DNA of 64,000 bases from Symsagittifera roscoffensis (lineage: Eukaryota; Xenacoelomorpha; Acoela; Convolutidae). Shown in pieces: positions 44,707-55,764 of this stretch (its first letter is position 1; each line of letters opens with the position of its first letter). A program made the translations under genes and the position numbers. The notes under the pieces were generated by a model. The model saw only the letters and a list, made by a program, of their open reading frames with translations, was not told the origin of the DNA and did no database searches. The stretch is taken from positions 90,931,845 to 90,995,844 of the forward strand of contig NC_087062.1 in NCBI RefSeq assembly GCF_963678635.1. Reading direction: 5' to 3'.

Positions 44707-46079
44707 CTAATAAAACAAACAATTGTAAGCATCCGTCAAGGCCCTGTTGCAAGCCAGACCTTTATGATAACCACCTGCCTCGTCTGATTCAGTTGTACTC
44801 ACTACATAATTCAAAATATCCACTTCACTTTCTTTCTCTTTCATCATCGGAACTTGGGGTCCGTAATTCATGATTTCAACTTCTGTATAATTGTAACAAA
44901 TTTCATTCTCAACCACTAATTCAGCTGGCTCTATTTTTTCGTCTACAAACTTTGTTGATTCTTCCTTTTCCAGTAGTTGGTTCACATTTTTTTGATGTTT
45001 GTTCAAAATTGCTTCGACAGGCAAGGACGATGTTTCTAGCTCTTTCAGTAGATTCTGCTTGTTACTCTTTCTAACTTGGTTAAACATCATTTCTTCCATC
45101 GCTACTTTCCGTCTCAACTCTTCAAAAGTTTCCCTTTCGATTTGAATCTGTTTTCTAATTTCCTCTTGGTCCTTACTGAATTTCTTATAACGGTTCTTGG
45201 CTATTGTCTTCTGATACTTTTCTTTCAAAGAGTCAAGCTTCGACTTTGTGGCTATAAGCTCACTACTATTTGTCAAGTTAAAGACAATATCTTCAACCTG
45301 CTCCAAAAAATCATTGTATTCTCGCAATGAACTGAAATCCTCCTCGTATAAATTCAACTCCTTCGACACTTTCTTGCGAATTTCAACTTCTTTATCAACT
45401 GAGGCGTCTTCAAACACTTGACGTCTGAAGCTGGAAAGAGTGAGGTTTGTTTTGCACTCGTTACAAGGATGTGGTGCCCGAGAAAAGTAGGCATTCATGC
45501 AATGTTCACAATAAGAATGACCACAGGTTCCAATAAACAGTCTCAAGTTCGGGTTCCTGTACTGTAAAAAAAATTACAATGAAAGTTCGTAAAGCTCAAA
45601 AAAGAAATTCTCCTGAATACTAGTAAAAAATTCTCAATGAATTAAGTTCGAGTTTTTTGGCACTAATAATCGGATTCTCTTAGCGACCTTGTAATGAGCT
45701 AATGTTGACAATTTCAGGAACACTGAAGGAAAAAAAAGGCGCAGCAAAAATTGCAAGCGATATTCAAACTCGTTTCCATCGGTTATTGCTAAAGGATGTA
45801 CCCTCTCAATAACTAAGCCAATAATGATATTCGGCACTTTTTAAAAGTTTCGAAGCATATTTTTCTAAGAATATCGCGAGAAAACAACTTTTTCCCAGCA
45901 TACAAATTGTTGAGTATGAACACGTATAACTAAATCACTGAAGTCAAGGCTGGCAGCTCCTATATGGCGGCGTCAAAGTTTTCACTCTAAAACATTTGCA
46001 AGTGACAAAACCTGTATCTTTGAAAATGCACACTGACCTTCGTTGACCCACAGTTTGGGCACATAATATCATTGTCCAT
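44707..46079 (-). CDS. MNAT1: MNAT1 / MAT1, CDK-activating kinase assembly factor
   Basis: Two exons: 46079-46038 (14 codons, MDNDIMCPNCGSTK) and 45561-44707, with an AAG|GTCAGT donor and a TTTACAG acceptor, phase 0. Total 298 aa, against 309 in human. The N-terminal RING finger is split by the intron: CPNC in exon 1, then CGHSYCEHC and CNEC in exon 2. The conserved FEDASVDKEVEIRKKV and EEDFSSLREYNDFLEQVEDIVFNLTN follow, then a coiled coil (about 130-210, with RNKQ-type KSNKQNLLKELETSSLPVEAIL) and the C-terminal AGGYHKGLACNRALTDAYNCLFY. MAT1 stabilises the CDK7-cyclin H complex and docks it to TFIIH. The 5' region including exon 1 is duplicated at 55.4-58.7 kb. Confidence 0.95.
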
Positions 46080-46299
46080 TTTGATGAAAAGATTTCCACT
46101 TCAGAACCACTTCGCTTTCAGATCATTCGAACCTCGTAAAGATAAGGTAATACATTGGTCAGATCTAGTTGCTCTTAATCATATTAAGATAACTTGCCCC
46201 GTTAAAGAACCAGGAAAGAAAGATAATCGGTACTAGTTTACTTGTTTGGTTCCGTGACAAAACTAGTTTAGATGATTGGTCCCGCCTATTTTCTAAAAA

Positions 46300-46375
46300 A
46301 GATACAGCACGGGATTTGATCCTACGCCTTTGGGCTAGTAACCGGATTCGCTAGGCCCGTTTTGACATCAATATG
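46300..46375 (-). repeat. tRNA-like segment with pol III-type terminator
   Basis: Minus strand: A box CCTAGCGAATCCGG, B box GGATCAAATCCC, then a T-run shortly after. Second copy at about 55994-56065. Anticodon-arm pairing is weak; a retroposed tRNA fragment is likelier than a gene. Confidence 0.45.
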
Positions 46376-47754
46376 GAGAAATTAAACTACTTGATGTTTG
46401 AATTAGCCACATACTGTACCTCTGTTTTTATTATAGACCACAGCATTTTTGAGGGGCCAAACAAGTAAAGTAGTACCCGATAATCAGCAGTACGAAGCAG
46501 AACGGAGGTTACGTGGTAGAAACATGACAAACGAATATTCATACTCGTCAGTAAGTAGACAAATGCTGTCGAGTTCAAGCATCCGTAGCGAGATACTGCA
46601 TCCAATCTAAAAGACAATAGATTATGCACACACGCTATGTTACAATGATATTAACCAATCAGAATCGAGAAAAGAAAGCAAACGTACGAAATAAACAATT
46701 AATTATTTCGTACGTTATCTTTCTCATCTTAATCCTGATAGGTTAATATTATTATCTACTTATTGACGAGTATGAATATGCGGTTGTCTACTTACAGACC
46801 GCACTGCTAAACGGACATTCTTAGATAAAAAGAACCGTGCAAGTTTCTAGTTGCTTAACCCTTTCACAACTTTTTCTTCTCAGCGTATTTTTTTCGACTT
46901 TCAATGTATTTAGGTGAGTGCCTTTCCGTTTGAATTCTCAGAACTTCCAAACAATTGAGACAGAAATAAAACAAAGGACAGCCCCTCGCAATCGAAAATT
47001 ATGCCGCATTTTGGAACAAATTGTTCAGCAGAGGCGAAACGTAGATTCACAATACTTGAGATTCATTGCACATAAATAGCATTGCAAGCAATCGAATGGA
47101 AAATTAGACAGAAGCCACGAATTCGAAAAAAAAAATATTTCCAGTGGTAACTAGGCAGACAATGTTTGGAAAAATGCCGTTGAGATGAAAAAAGTTGCGA
47201 AAATTTTCTGCTGTCAAAGAAATTTTGACTCACAAAGTGGTTACGTCCATCGCAGCACAAAAAAAAATATGATTACGCTATTTGAACGACATACTATCAG
47301 GTAACTAAACTGATATAACATAGGCCGAAACTGTTTAAGCCTGAAAACCTTTGAAACTAATCATTAAAACGGAACTTTTACACAGCGGCGTAGCTGAGCT
47401 CCGCACAACTTACGAAACAACTAGACCTATCAAAATGAATGCAGATAGTAGCGAAAAATTATGCCCAGCCTAAACAATAGATTGCAAAATCAGCATCGGA
47501 ACAAAATTAACCAAATGGTGACAAGGTAGAAAACACCTGAGCAGCAACTCCTCAAACCAAACCTTTTAAAAATCAAACTAAATTAAAATTTTCACGTCCA
47601 CCTTCCCCTCATAACACACGGGAAGCAAAGAAATTTGAACGCAGAGGCGAAGCTGCACTTCGCAAACACTAGCAATAAAATGACAAAGAAAGCAGCTATA
47701 TAAATTGCAATAAGAAAAACTAGAAAATAGCCTCGAACTATAAAAATTTCGGCT

Positions 47755-47826
47755 ACGTCTCGGATTCTAACTGCGACCCAGAAATTATTCGTCTCACGCA
47801 CTAACCACTCAGCCAACACGGACGCT
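47755..47826 (-). repeat. tRNA-like segment
   Basis: Minus strand: A box TGGCTGAGTGGTTAGTG and a B-box relative AGTTAGAATCC, spaced as in a class II tRNA. Copies at 57415-57486 and, more diverged, about 1115-1200. B-box substitutions suggest decay. Confidence 0.45.
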
Positions 47827-48599
47827 TAATAAATCACAAAAACTAGCCACAGATAAAGCAGAAAACAGATGCTAAGAAACTTCCAAATGCTACAGATCGT
47901 GATTATAGCAAAAGCGCTACCAAATAAATAACAAATTTAATACAACTTTTGGTTGCGAGTAAGGTTGGAAAAAAAAGAAGGCTCGTTTTAATACACTACA
48001 CTCGAAAGTGTAATTATTTGTAGAACAAGCTAACACTAGATGAGTCGGGGGAAAAACCCAGATTGCAATACAAAACTTGATACTCAATTACTTGAATCTT
48101 CACAATTGTTCGATACCGCACTCTAAAATGGTTAAAAACTCTTTTAAGGATTTCAGGACTTTTAGGGAATTTTTTCAAGAAAGTCCGTACTTTGGATGAA
48201 AAAGCCGACAAAATTAACGACACAATAATCCAACAATTCACGTTTTTCCAAAAAAAAATTTTCAAACTCAATAAACATAAAAATTAAGATTCGAACACTA
48301 GACCAAAAAGGATGGCTTGGAAGTTGGTGAGGTTCCGTTATAATCCAAGGATAATTCTTACAGATTTGTCAGAAAAATTATTTATGGGAAAAAGTCTTGT
48401 TTACAGAAGGAAAAGTCTAGTTGCCGATTATTACACATGCACTTCAAAAGCAAGTGCAAATCAGTCGGCTTCAAATAGTTTAAAATTTTTGAACAAATTA
48501 GTACTTTCATATTAGCCCCGGCGCTACCCACTGCTGGGTCATTCATTCTGGAGGGATGGGTGTCATCATTGGTTTTCGACGTAGTCGTCTCCACAGTGA

Positions 48600-48736
48600 G
48601 GAGGCGGATGACATTAGAAACCCTTCGACCGGGACCGAAGAGAAATTTCAACGCACAACCTTTGTTTTAAGAGCATTGCGACTTAGTTTTGTTTTAAGAG
48701 CATTGCGCCTTACCCGCTCGGCCAAGGCCGCTCAAC
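48600..48736 (-). repeat. tRNA-Leu-like pseudogene with internal duplication
   Basis: Minus strand: TTGGCCGAGCGGGTAAGGCG is an almost perfect tRNA-Leu D-arm, followed by a TTAA loop compatible with anticodon UAA. The 3' half lacks a canonical B box. Here the GTTTTAAGAGCATTGCG tract is present twice (about 48663-48710); the duplicate locus at 58265-58340 has it once. Confidence 0.5.
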
Positions 48737-49549
48737 AATCAGGTTATTCAGTTATGACAATAAATCGCAACACTAAAAAAGACTGCAGCAGGCAAGACGC
48801 TCAATTTCACTGTTTGAGTAAACTTATGAAGGAAAGCGTTTGATTTTAGTACATGAAAAAACTTTAATGAATATTTTAAAGTTAAATGAAAGCAGTATCA
48901 GCACCCAATCGTTTTTGATACAAGTCTATCGTAATCCAACACCGAATTAATTCAAAAACGCTGAGAAAACCTTAAAACAAAATGCATCGATAAAAAAAGG
49001 TCCATTGGTTGAGTTTTAGATGTCTAACAACTTGGTTGTTGAACGAATATAATTCAATTGCTCTTCTAGCTCCATTTCTTTTTGGTACTCCTGAAGAACT
49101 CGATCCAGTTTGTCTCTAAGAACAAAAGATTCAGCTGGCTTTTTTATGTGACAGTTTCGGGCATTGAATTATTGGCTATTATTCAAAAATTGAAAAAAAA
49201 AACTTCTGATCTTCAGTTTTATTTGATCAGCTACCGATCCCAAAGCCTTACAATCTTCTAAGCATTTATTGAATGGAGCAAGTCGAGTGGTCAATCATTG
49301 GTTTTACTCGAAATATTCAATATTGAAAAATTTTGTCTTCGTGAAATACTATTCAGCTAACAAAAACACTAAATAAAATCCTCCCTATTAAGGACCCTAT
49401 ATACATACCAAATATATCCCCATATATATATCCCAGCATTATGAATTTGAAGGAACACTATATGGTGCGAATATGTGTATATAACTTTTGCAACCAATAG
49501 GTGGGAAAGATAGCAATTGGAAGTATCATAGGTCACTTTAACAAAAACC

Positions 49550-50029
49550 TCACGTTATCTTCGAGAGCTGAATGTTCATTTGATGTATTGAGAACCCGGT
49601 GTCCGTAACACTATTTTCAGAGGACCAAAACTGGTGGAAACTGCTCAGCAACTGCGCACATTCTTCTAGTGTAATCCTTAAGCTTCGATGATGCGCCGCT
49701 TCAATGTAAATATGAGCCGTTTTTGGAGCTAATAGTAGATCTGCCACGACACTCTCTAATGATGATACTACATTCAAACATGCAGATATTCTTTCAAAAA
49801 CCTCTGTTTTATCTTCTGAAAACAGCGCAACAGCCGGACCTATAGCAGAAGCCAGCTGCAATCGGGAATTTATTCGTTTTTCAGTGCAGAATGTACTATT
49901 TTGTTCGCTCCAAGTATTCAAACTTTGCATGAAATGTTCAGAATTAGAGCAACAAACTTTTCCGGGTTCAACTGATCTCACGCCAAAAGAAAACAAGAAT
50001 GACGACAAACTATCTTCCCACGGATTCAT
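49550..50029 (-). CDS. Unrecognised 159-aa protein
   Basis: An uninterrupted frame, ATG at 50029, with protein-like composition unlike the surrounding repeats. It starts MNPWEDSLSSFLFSFG. There are several Cys in the first half (VCCSN, CTEK), then long amphipathic helix candidates (INSRLQLASAIGPAVALF; VFERISACLNVVSSLESVVADLLLA; RITLEECAQLLSSFHQFW). The C-terminus is SIHQMNIQLSKIT. No signal peptide or membrane segment. I do not recognise the family; a small all-helical subunit of a complex is a guess. A TTTTAAG acceptor-like site ends seven bases before the ATG. Further exons are possible. Confidence 0.55.
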   Translation of the reverse strand: MNPWEDSLSSFLFSFGVRSVEPGKVCCSNSEHFMQSLNTWSEQNSTFCTEKRINSRLQLASAIGPAVALFSEDKTEVFERISACLNVVSSLESVVADLLLAPKTAHIYIEAAHHRSLRITLEECAQLLSSFHQFWSSENSVTDTGFSIHQMNIQLSKIT

Positions 50030-52150
50030 AATAGCGCTTAAAACATGAAAAACAAAAAATAAGATTTCAATGCATCAAGAGTCACAAGAAGCAAAATACT
50101 AGAACAAAATGAAAAATTATTAAAATGTGAATTCGAACGTTTTCGAAACTATGTCCATCGTCAGGTTAATAAAATTGATTTAAAGTGATTTACAGACAAT
50201 AAAACATCATAAAAGACCATTTATTGGTTCTAAGCAAAAATTAAATTCTTTCCACCAATCAAAATTTAGCATTATTACGTAAGAATTTCGTAATCTTTAG
50301 TTTTCTTTAATTTGGAATGCGTTAAAACTGTAAATTCAAACGAACGTTTTCGCACATTTTTGTGCATCTTCACGTTTTAAAAATTCTAAACTATCTGTAC
50401 AAAATGATCAAAGATCATAAAAAGTGTCATACACATCATTATTGCAAAATTTAAAAAATTCAACCAATCAAAACTTAACAAATATTACTGAAATTATGTA
50501 ACAACTACTATGTAACAATTTTAAACATTTTGTCACAAATTTCTGTGAGTTTTCACTTTTTTGTTTTTACAATTCCGTTTTGTCGTTAATTTTTAAGCTA
50601 ACATGCAAGTTATTTCAAAATTTTTTGTTTCAGCCAGGATTTTTCGATTCTAAAACTACATGTAACAGTCGTCTACTTAAGTCACATATGAAGTTAAAGA
50701 AAAATACGCCCTATAACCATTGGCTCAAGAGTCAGGGACACTATCTCTTGTGTTTGTTTTTCTACCTCAAGCGATCGGAGCCAATTCGGTTCACTTGCGA
50801 CTTGAGACTAAAACCCGCGTTACAGCTGAAAGGCCACTACCAAAATACCCCCACTCTAGAAAATAAGAATGACAAGAACGCCGTTAAAAACAGGGTCGGA
50901 ATCTTATGTATAGTGACTTTTTATTAGACAGTGGACCTTTGATCCATTTCAGATGGATCAACATAACAACTCTCCGTAACTCAACATAACAATATAAAAC
51001 ACACTCAAGAAAATTAAATTAGGCACTGACATACCAACACAACCTATAGAATCGTAATAACTAAACTTTAAAGCATCTCTAGAAATGATTGGTTAATTAA
51101 ATTTAACTCGAGAAGTTTGAAATAAGTGAGTTTTAACTCAAGAAACAAGTTTTTGATCTGGACCATTGGGCAGCTTCAGCTGTCCACTTTTCCACCGAAG
51201 GTTCACTCAGGTCCACTCTAGTTTACTTCCTCTCCACTCTCGATCGCTTTCCGTCTTCTGCCAAGAATCAGACAGCTCTACTCTCGTTCGAATTATGAAT
51301 TGGAAATTGCGAATAGCATTTTCCCGCTGCTATTTTTGACTACTTTCCCCCGATTGTAGTTCGAGTCTACTGATCTTAATTTTCTGATATTTTCAGTTGT
51401 CGCGAGAAACTTGAACATGACATGTTCAATTCGATTTTTTTGAAAAATTGCATTTCACCCAAAAATTATGACCATACGTTTTCTCAAGGTCAAACTTCCA
51501 AATATGACCGACTGGCACATACTCCCCGGACTCAAGGTCGATGTCCTCTTCGTGTGTCTTTGTCTGTCAGTGATCCCCAGAATGTTGGGTGCGTCTTAAG
51601 ATACAGTGCCAGTGGTCATTTACAGAAGTTTGCAGCAGATTTAACATCAATTCACAACCATGCAAAATTGTCACATTATCGCTAAACAGCAATCAAAATC
51701 TGCATACACCTGCATCCCAAATTTCCGCATTGTAAGCTAATGATTAAAATTTCCTTTGTTTTACCCATTCAAAAATTGTCAAGCAGCATTTTGATTTATA
51801 TAGTAGATATAATATACAAATAACAATAATTTTTTATTAAAATTTCTTTTCCGTGCCCTCAGGTTTCATTCGAGTTCAGCCTCAAGCCCCTTTTTCTTGT
51901 CCCCGCTCACGACTCAAGAACCAATCCCCGAATACCCTCTTCAGTTTGTGCCCCTTGTCTTCGAGGTACTGGGTCCTGACACATTCGACATCGTTATCTG
52001 CCCTGCCAGTTCTTCTTAGTCATCGGAATTGATTACGATCTCTTCCCATGCCTTCAGCTGTTCGTAGGCCCGCATCCATTCCCTTTGCTCTTGTAGTCTT
52101 TTCGCCTGATTCGGCAGACCCTTCACTTTAAATTCTCTATTCATGCAAAA
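50030..52150. other. Intergenic, no gene supported
   Basis: 50030-50570 has repeated AACGTTTTCG tracts. 50655-50885 is a dispersed repeat (partner at 63.5-63.8 kb). From about 51150 base composition becomes markedly richer in G+C and C/T, resembling the protein family that begins at about 52.1 kb, and may be its decayed C-terminal part on the minus strand. Confidence 0.5.
50655..50885 (+). repeat. Dispersed repeat, partner inverted at 63545-63765
   Basis: It shares blocks such as CCTATAACCATTGGCTCAAG, GACACTATCTCTTGTG and CCAATTCGGTTC with the minus strand of 63545-63765, in the same order, at roughly 75-80% identity. A frame spanning it has no recognisable product. Confidence 0.7.
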
Positions 52151-52170
52151 GGAATTGTGCAAGCTCAGGC

Positions 52171-55100
52171 TCACGTTCTTTGCCTACCCTCCTCTAATAT
52201 CGATTCCCTCGCTTTGGTGTTATCTCGAGACACTCTACCACTTCTTTTCCAACCCGTGGTTATCGCATTGCGATGGGTTAGCAAGGATCTCATGAAAATT
52301 TCCGGCCCTATCTTGGTCAGGAACTGTCGACACTCCTTCTGATGCTTATTCATGTGATCCTTCGTCACCGTGTACAATCAGGACGTCATCGTCGCTCGAA
52401 ACCTTCGGAAGAATCTTATGCGACTCCACACGTGCCTCTCCTCCATAGGTATAGAGAATATTTTGCACGCAGTCTCAAACAACTCAAGCCTCCGGTTGTA
52501 ATCAATGGCATGTATTGATTCCGCTGTTGGTGCCCTCGACTCTCAATATTTCGTCACGTTTTCGTCGATCCATCGCAACGCCAGCATCGAGCTCACCACG
52601 AAAAGGCTGACCTTCAGCTGATGGTCGGGTAACCCGACTAACCGAATTTCTTCCACTAATATATCAAGCAGAGGTTCGAATGCTCCGGATACCACACTGT
52701 CTGTGCCAGGCAGTGGCATGGGCAGTCCTCATGTGTCAGCTTGACACTCCGGAGGTTGCGTTCTCCCGAAGCTTCCAACATCGGTTCAAACTCCATCATC
52801 TTCTCATGTGTCACGTCATTTTCTTCCATGGCTGGGGCACTATTCATCGCTTTCCCGATCGTGTTCTGTCTCTCGAAATCACTCGTGTGTTCGCTTTCTA
52901 AGCTCAAGAGTTCCTCCCCCCAGATCTCACTCAAGTTCTCTCTTTGATCACCTGGCACAGCTCCCGGGATCTTCTTCAACAGTCTATGTGAGTGATGCGA
53001 CATTTGAGCCAGGCGTACACACTTGGGTATCGAGAAAGCTTTGACAATCAAGACCCTCTGACTGGTTTCCTCCAACATCGCCAAGTGTAATGGGTAGTGG
53101 CTTCCACACAGATTGGCCATTACCGATCCCACCAGAAATTTCGCATTCATTGGCAAACTGTAGGCTTCACTCACGGGAAACCCCATCTCCGCCTCAAGAC
53201 CAATCTTCTATCCTCTGATGTGCTCCTGGACCATTTGTAACACTTCACGCCACGACTCAACGCTCAATGCTGTCACCAATGGTGTTCGGATTCTAGCATC
53301 TCCAGTGATTGCAAGTTGCACATCCTCGAGAAGAATCCCAATGCCGTCGCTATGTTCACAGTGGTGCTCGCATAGCATTCAGCCACTATCTGCACCTCAC
53401 TTTTTCCTTTCTCCGTGATGTCACCAAACCACGTGGCTAGTTCCTCCTTCTGAAAATATTGTATTCTGACGCAGGATCGTCCGTCACAGGAATGCTCTCC
53501 ACCTGCACACACCAGGTCCAGACAACTACCCGGTTCCATCTTCTTCACTAAATTATCCAGCTTGCTCGTCGTTTCCTCCGATTCTTTTCGATGAGATAAG
53601 ATTAGTTTGTGCACCACGTTCAGATTCCCCAAATCCTCATCCTTCGCTGGTGACAGTCTCAATCGCTCTGTGATTTCTTTAATCAAACTCGCGTGGGGAT
53701 GAGGGCACCAAGAGGGTCTCAGCAACTTCCAAACAGTCCCCAAATTTCTCACCCACATGTCGTTTCCATTTCCCATCTTTAGTTCCAACCTCTTGTTCGA
53801 GCGCGGCACGCTGATCATCTCTGGCATCTTCTCCAGTAACAGACCTAGGCTTGGCCTTTCCCTTTCCGTCGGGTCAATCTCAATGATTTTCTCCGTCCAG
53901 AGTTTTAACAATTCCGCCGCCTCAAAATTCATGTAGGCGCTTCCGGCCTCCGAATCCAATAAAGGGTTATAAGCTATTCCCATCACTCCAGAGACATGTT
54001 GATATTCTCCCCGTTTTGTGGGTTTCGCATCTTCTTCTGCTCGGGCCAAGTTAAGATGTACGGCGTGGCCCTCCTCGAATTTCGCGTTAGAGAACCTTCG
54101 TATTTCATCAAGCTTGCCATGGCTCTCTAGAGATTGACTTGAGCTCTCTTCTTTTTCAATTCCAGTACTCTGGTATACGTTCAGGATAACAATGGAGACT
54201 CTCCTTTCCATGGTTTTACTTCCCATCGCTTTTTGATGGCACATTTGCACAGTGGTGTCGGTTATCACTGACATGATCCACCTCAAGAAACAAGTGGCAT
54301 CTTTTCATCTCGCTAGGCTCAATCCCGAGTTGTCTCGAGCAATATGTTGCACCAGCATTTGGTACACCTGCAGTCCTTTGTCGCCCAGTTTAAGTTTGTC
54401 GTGCAAGGTCAACGCCTCTAACGCCACTCCCGCAAAACTCCACGTGAACATCAACTGTCCTGGCGTTCTGACAAAAGGATTCGCCATCAATGGCAATGCC
54501 GACGACGGTGCCCTCATCGCATCTTCAAAGTACTCTAGCAGCAGCTTCTCCCAAGACCGCCCCAGCTGGTTTCCCAACTCTAGCTTGTTAACTGCGGCCT
54601 TCTGCTGGGTAGCCCAATACCGCCGCTTGCGGGACACCCCTCGATCAAGCTTCTTCAGGCAACTCTCCAGTTCTTTCGTGATCTCCAGAGCTATCAACCA
54701 AGGCCGAGCGGTATTTCTCGCATTTCTCTCGAGAGGGTTGCACGTCACTTGCTTCCCAATGGCCTGGTGTTGCGTCGAAAGCCACTACTTGCGGATGTCC
54801 AATTCCTACGTTTGTCCACTAGTCGAACCCCTCTTGGCGTTTGCCTTTTGAGGTTCGAAGTCATTCTTCGTTCCCGGAGTCGTCGAGGGTTCCATTTCCC
54901 GCAGCACGTCGGCCAACCTCCTGTGTGCTGAGCTGCTCTTGTAGGCTTTTTCCCCTCGCGCTAGAATCATGGGAGCTATCTCTTTTAGATTCTTCTCTGA
55001 AACCGCATCCGCCGAAGAAATCGCCTCCTCTGTCTCCCGTTTCCTTTTCCTAGACCTTATTCTTTTACTTGGGGGCGTTGCCACCACCATCACTGACTCG

Positions 55101-55307
55101 AATTCTTTGTCCAGGTCCCTTTTTTCCGCCTCTTGCCTCCCCTTCTCCAGTCTTAAGAATATTTGTATCTTTAATCATATGACTAGTCTTATTTTTATCA
55201 TCCACTTCGACACTTATTCTATTATCATCAGTTTTTTTGTTTAGAGTAGACCTATCTTTACATGGGTTGACCCCGATGTCCTGCTTCTGCTTCCTTAGGC
55301 CAATCAT
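52171..55307 (-). pseudogene. Unrecognised multi-copy protein family, copy 1 (degraded)
   Basis: A chain of minus-strand frames with coding-like, GC-richer composition. In order: a basic Lys/Arg segment (55307-55065, LLEKMIGLRKQK); a second basic segment (55093-54806, with SKRIRSRKRKRETEEA); a helical segment (54748-54305, with KELESCLKKLDRG and QLGRSWEKLLLEYFEDA); a 340-aa segment (54286-53273) with a Cys-rich patch CLDLVCAGGEHSCDGRSC near its C-terminus; and 53186-52656 and 52377-52171. Relative to copy 2 it has Trp-to-stop and Glu-to-stop changes near 54810 and 54785, a stop at about 54302, and probable frameshifts near 53290. I recognise no polymerase, integrase or transposase motif. A mobile-element or integrated-virus structural protein is possible but unproven. 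Confidence 0.55.
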
Positions 55308-55722
55308 CTTTTCGAGCAGCCCTTTCCTCCCTTTCTCGTCCAGCCAGTGCTGATCAGATTCTCTTAGCGACCTTGTAATGAGCTAATGTTGACAACTCCA
55401 GGAACATTGAAGGAAAAAAAATTGCGCAGCAAAAATTGCAAGCGATATTCAAACTCGTTTCCCTCGGTCATTGCTAAAGGCTGTACCCTCTCAATAACTA
55501 ATCCAATAATGATATTCGGCACTTTTTAAAAGTTTCGAAGCATATTTTTCTAAGAATATTGCTAGAAAACAATTTTTTCCCAGCATACAGGTTGTTGAGT
55601 ATGAACACGTATAACTAAATAACTGAAGTCAAAGCTGGCAGCTCCTATATGGCGGCGTCAAAGTTTTCACTGTAAAACATTTGCAAGTGACAAAACCTGT
55701 ATCTTTGAAAATGCACACTGAC

Positions 55723-55764
55723 CTTCGTTGAACCACAGTTTGGGCACAAAATATCATTGACCAT
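55723..55764 (-). pseudogene. MNAT1: Duplicate of MNAT1 exon 1, orphan
   Basis: It encodes MVNDILCPNCGSTK with an intact AAG|GTCAGT donor. There are two substitutions (Asp to Val, Met to Leu) against the parent, and both RING cysteines are kept. No exon 2 follows: the next sequence downstream on the minus strand is the unrecognised protein family. It could still act as an alternative 5' exon or promoter, but no product is supported. Confidence 0.8.

Larger units (their letters stand above)
45673..49093. repeat. Segmental duplication, source copy (MNAT1 intron 1 and 5' region)
   Basis: Colinear with 55357-58699 over 3.3-3.4 kb at roughly 95% identity by eye, with small indels. It contains MNAT1 exon 1, tRNA-like segments, and repeats of the double-hairpin family. 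The left breakpoint lies in GATTCTCTTA, a 10-base string also present at the edge of the 212-bp array units at 59.8-60.0 kb. The right breakpoint follows GGTACTCCTG. Confidence 0.85.
46085..49540. other. Intergenic upstream of MNAT1
   Basis: No coding gene is supported. It includes the MNAT1 promoter region, the tRNA-like segments listed below, GCGAAGC-type palindromes near 47035, 47385 and 47646, and a decayed right-end hairpin TGCACTT...AAGTGCA at 48438-48458. It also holds inverted short repeats around 46690-46720 (TACGAAATAA / TTATTTCGTA). Confidence 0.55.

Noticed and set aside
50580-50927. 115-codon plus-strand frame
   Set aside because: Lies over a dispersed repeat whose inverted partner at 63.5 kb does not keep the frame; no protein family resemblance.
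53273-54286. Assignment of the unrecognised family to a specific virus nucleoprotein or Gag family
   Set aside because: Helical, basic composition is suggestive, but I could see no diagnostic motif; naming a family would be a guess.
54252-54851. Plus-strand frames at 54.2-54.9 and 58.7-59.4 kb
   Set aside because: Opposite the helical segment of the unrecognised family. The minus-strand frame has better composition, matches copy 3 at protein level and continues over several kilobases; the plus-strand frames are Ser-rich shadows.
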